This document shows positions 21,344 to 23,631 of a DNA stretch of 23,631 nt, in pieces; the stretch's first letter is position 1, and each line of letters opens with the position of its first letter. Both the position numbers and the translations under genes were made by a program. A model generated the notes under the pieces. That model worked only from the letters and a program-made list of their open reading frames with translations. It did not search any database and was not told where the DNA came from. Origin of the DNA: Deltaproteobacteria bacterium (GTDB taxonomy: Bacteria; Desulfobacterota; Desulfobacteria; Desulfobacterales; UBA11574); the NCBI GenBank assembly GCA_019313505.1, contig JAFDBA010000019.1, positions 1 through 23,631 on the forward strand. The letters are read 5' to 3'.

Positions 21344-23413
21344 TTCTTTATCTTTTTTTATCTCCTCTACAAGTTTTTGTGAGATCTGGGCGGGAACTTC
21401 ATCATAATGTGAAAATTCCATGGTAAATATGCCACGGCCTCCGGTAATTGATCTTAATTCAGGCGCATAGGTCAAGAACTCGGCCATGGGCACATTTGCA
21501 TTAATGACCTGGTTTTTACCCTTGTTGTCCATGCCCAGGACCCTGCCCCGTCTGCTGTTAAGATCTCCCATGATATCACCCATGTATTCGTCCGGAGTTG
21601 TGATTGAAACACTCATGATAGGTTCCAACAGAACCGGGCCCGCCTCTGCCGCCGCTTTTCTAAATGCCAGAGAACCTGCAATTTTAAAGGCCATTTCAGA
21701 TGAATCAACTGCATGAAAAGAACCGTCATCCAGAGTAACCTGAAAATCAATACACTGGAATCCGGCAAGAACCCCCTTGATGGACGCTTCATTAATACCT
21801 TTCTCAACAGCAGGTATATATTGCCTCGGAATTGCACCGCCGACGATTTTATTTACAAACTCAAAACCTTTTCCCCTGGGAAGTGGATCTAACCGGATCC
21901 AGCAATCACCGAACTGACCATGGCCCCCGGTTTGCTTTTTATGTCTTCCTTGAACTCTAACCGTCTTGGTAATGGTCTCTTTATAGGGGACTTTGGGTGT
22001 GTTCAGCCGGACTTCAACATTGAACTTTCTTTTGAGCTTTTCAACCGCGACTTCAATGTGGATCTGCCCAAGGCCGGACAAAAGAATTTGTTTGGTTTCA
22101 GGATTACGAGTGAGCTTTAGAGAAACATCTTCTTCCAACAGCTTTGACAGTGATGTGAATATTTTGTCTTCATCCCCCTTTGATTTTGGCTCAATAGCAA
22201 AAAAAATCAGGTCGGGAAGAGGTTCTGCGCATTTAAATTTTGCCTTTCGCCCATCATTACAAAGGGTGTCGCCTGTGGTCGTTTCTTTTAATTTGGCCAC
22301 AGCTACAATGGATCCTGGTCCGGCTCCGTTTATTGGTTTCTGTTCTTTGCCGGCAATGCTCAACAACTGATTATACCTTTCATTTGTATCTTTATTAACG
22401 TTATAAAAAGTACCGTCTGAACCCAGCGTTCCTGAAACTATCCTGAATATTGAAAGACGCCCGGAAAATGGATCGGCCACCGTTTTGAAGACAAATCCGG
22501 AAAAGGGTGCATCCGGATCAGGCTTGCATTCTATTTCAGTTTCACCGGTAGAATCAGCAGCGATCCAGGGATCATGATCCAGAGGTGAAGGCATGCAGTT
22601 AACAAGAAAATCCTGTAAAAGATCGATGCCGATATTTTTTGTGGCTGACCCGCAAAGAACAGGCACAAATGTACGCGTCAATGTGCCTTTTCTTAATACA
22701 TTTTTTATTTCATCATCTGACAAGGATCCTCCTTCAAGATACCGTTCAAGGAGTTCGTCGTCCGACTCTACAACATTTTCTACAAGAGCTTCTCTCTCTT
22801 CTTCCACCTGATCCTGCATATCGTTGGGGATGTCAATTTTAGTTGCTTTACCTTTGGTGTCATATGTGAACGCTTTCATACTTATAAGGTCAACAACTCC
22901 TTTAAAGCCTGCTTCGGATCCTATGGGGAGTTGAGTAATAATAGGCTTTGGCTTAAAACATTTTTCTGCATCTTTGAATGTACGAATAAAATCCGACCTT
23001 TCCCTGTCGAGTTTATTAATAAAAATCACTAAGGGCTGGTTGAATTCATCTATGAAATCCCAGGCCTGCTCGGTCTGAACTTTTACTCCATCTACTGCAT
23101 CTATTACCACAACAATGCCGTCGGCAGCCTGCATGCAAAGTCTTGTGTCTGAAAAAAAATTCTGATCACCGGGTGTGTCGATGATACTGATTGTATGTTT
23201 TTTCCAACTGTATTGATGGAATCCGCTGCTTAAGCTTATGTGGCGTTTGAGTTCTTCCTGCTCAAAGTCCATGATGGTGTTTTCATCATCAACGCACCCC
23301 AGTCTATTGGTGACACCTGTATTAAAAAGCATTACCTCGGCCAAAGAAGTTTTCCCAGCGCCTCCGTGGGCCACAAAAGCAATGTTCCTTAAACATTCTA
23401 CTTTTTCAGTCAT
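21341..23413 (-). CDS. EF-G2-like translational GTPase
   Basis: A 690-residue five-domain relative of elongation factor G. G1 is AHGGAGKTS (15-23) in place of the canonical AHIDAGKTT. The switch I threonine is in DENTIMDFE, G3 is DTPG (79-82), G4 is NKLD (133-136), and G5 is in PVLCGSATKNIG. The residue after DTPG, a catalytic histidine in true EF-G, is Asp83 (DTPGDQNF). Domains II to V are complete: GGHGQFGDCWIRL, GAIPRQYIPAVEKGI, and EPIMSVSITTPDEYMGDIMGDLNSRRGRVLGM. These features place it with the EF-G2/FusA-like paralogues rather than the str-operon EF-G. Its role is uncertain (ribosome rescue, recycling or stress). AGGAG precedes the ATG on the minus strand. Confidence 0.88.
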   Translation of the reverse strand: MTEKVECLRNIAFVAHGGAGKTSLAEVMLFNTGVTNRLGCVDDENTIMDFEQEELKRHISLSSGFHQYSWKKHTISIIDTPGDQNFFSDTRLCMQAADGIVVVIDAVDGVKVQTEQAWDFIDEFNQPLVIFINKLDRERSDFIRTFKDAEKCFKPKPIITQLPIGSEAGFKGVVDLISMKAFTYDTKGKATKIDIPNDMQDQVEEEREALVENVVESDDELLERYLEGGSLSDDEIKNVLRKGTLTRTFVPVLCGSATKNIGIDLLQDFLVNCMPSPLDHDPWIAADSTGETEIECKPDPDAPFSGFVFKTVADPFSGRLSIFRIVSGTLGSDGTFYNVNKDTNERYNQLLSIAGKEQKPINGAGPGSIVAVAKLKETTTGDTLCNDGRKAKFKCAEPLPDLIFFAIEPKSKGDEDKIFTSLSKLLEEDVSLKLTRNPETKQILLSGLGQIHIEVAVEKLKRKFNVEVRLNTPKVPYKETITKTVRVQGRHKKQTGGHGQFGDCWIRLDPLPRGKGFEFVNKIVGGAIPRQYIPAVEKGINEASIKGVLAGFQCIDFQVTLDDGSFHAVDSSEMAFKIAGSLAFRKAAAEAGPVLLEPIMSVSITTPDEYMGDIMGDLNSRRGRVLGMDNKGKNQVINANVPMAEFLTYAPELRSITGGRGIFTMEFSHYDEVPAQISQKLVEEIKKDKE

Positions 23414-23466
23414 TTAAACTCCTCTCTGGTAAATATTATTAAATTGCTAATTTCTGTCAATAAAAC

Positions 23467-23631
23467 CCTAACCCGGACAAACCGGCCTCCAGCTCGTAAG
23501 CCTAAGGCTCGGTGAGAACCAAAAAAGATCGGTTTTATTTTTACCACGAAGATCACGAAGGAAAAGAAGAATAAAATATATAACCTTCGTGTACTTCGTG
23601 GTGGGATAAAATTTTTTTTGCCACAAAAAGC
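23467..23631. repeat. family B hairpin repeat, copy 2, running to the window end
   Basis: CCTAACCCGGAC (23467-23478) and GAACCAAAAAA recur in the same order as in the copy after uvrB. A hairpin of CCACGAAGATCACGAAGG (23544-23561) with CCTTCGTGTACTTCGTGG (23584-23601) follows, with two mismatches in 18. It lies upstream of the EF-G2-like gene. No gene is seen here. Confidence 0.55.

Noticed and set aside
21993..22370. 125-residue plus-strand ORF inside the EF-G2-like gene
   Set aside because: Antisense shadow of a clearly conserved gene.

Overview
The window reads as a chromosomal segment of an anaerobic Desulfobacterota bacterium, most likely Desulfobacterales (a sulfate-reducer-like genome). 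This is inferred from the combination of an MglA-type GTPase with DUF4388, cyclic-nucleotide and PilZ proteins, a simple NAD malate dehydrogenase, an OFA-type carboxylate carrier, an EF-G2-like factor, moderate base composition, and dispersed hairpin repeats between genes. No rRNA, tRNA or CRISPR array was seen.

Layout. 1-1690: an IS1111/IS110-type insertion sequence with 13-bp subterminal inverted repeats, a DEDD transposase and a structured 3' non-coding region that is a good candidate for its guide (bridge/seek) RNA. 1690-2010: a palindrome and repeat debris. 2022-8314: a rightward housekeeping block, ispF, cysS, uvrB and uvrC (isoprenoid precursor synthesis, Cys-tRNA charging, nucleotide excision repair), with hairpin repeats in two of its gaps. 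8382-9314: mdh on the minus strand, convergent with uvrC. 9644-14787: a six-gene rightward run: a TPR protein, an MglA-like Ras-family GTPase, a DUF4388 protein with two cNMP-like domains, a PilZ protein, purC and a ParB-like protein. The first four look like a signalling module for polarity, motility or surface behaviour. 15065-17243: a TetR regulator followed by an OFA-family MFS transporter ending in a strong intrinsic terminator. 17449-18399: an M50-like membrane protein that has lost all its metal ligands, facing a small frameshifted membrane-protein gene. 18594-21203: a PrmA-like methyltransferase, an SPL-type radical SAM protein whose native start seems lost, and an exported thermonuclease with a C-terminal Cys/His zinc-like tail. 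21341-23413: an EF-G2-like GTPase on the minus strand.

Three repeat families recur between genes. Family A has ends near TGACGGCTTCGTGAAAAGTC (2545-2707, 9342-9516, partial 21297-21343). Family B has CCTAACCCGGAC plus a hairpin of CACGAAGG/CACCAAG words (6304-6407, 23467-end). Family C has TTAACTTTAG(C/T)TCACT (about 1910 and 19346-19441). Two reading frames appear broken at single-base homopolymers (A8 near 9686, T7 on the minus strand at 18246-18252). Both would be restored by removing one base, so either sequence error or real indels must be considered.

The observations most worth following are the consensus promoter that would form if the IS ends were joined in a circle, the IS-encoded structured RNA, the MglA/PilZ/cNMP cluster lacking an MglB partner, and the ligand-less M50 protein.
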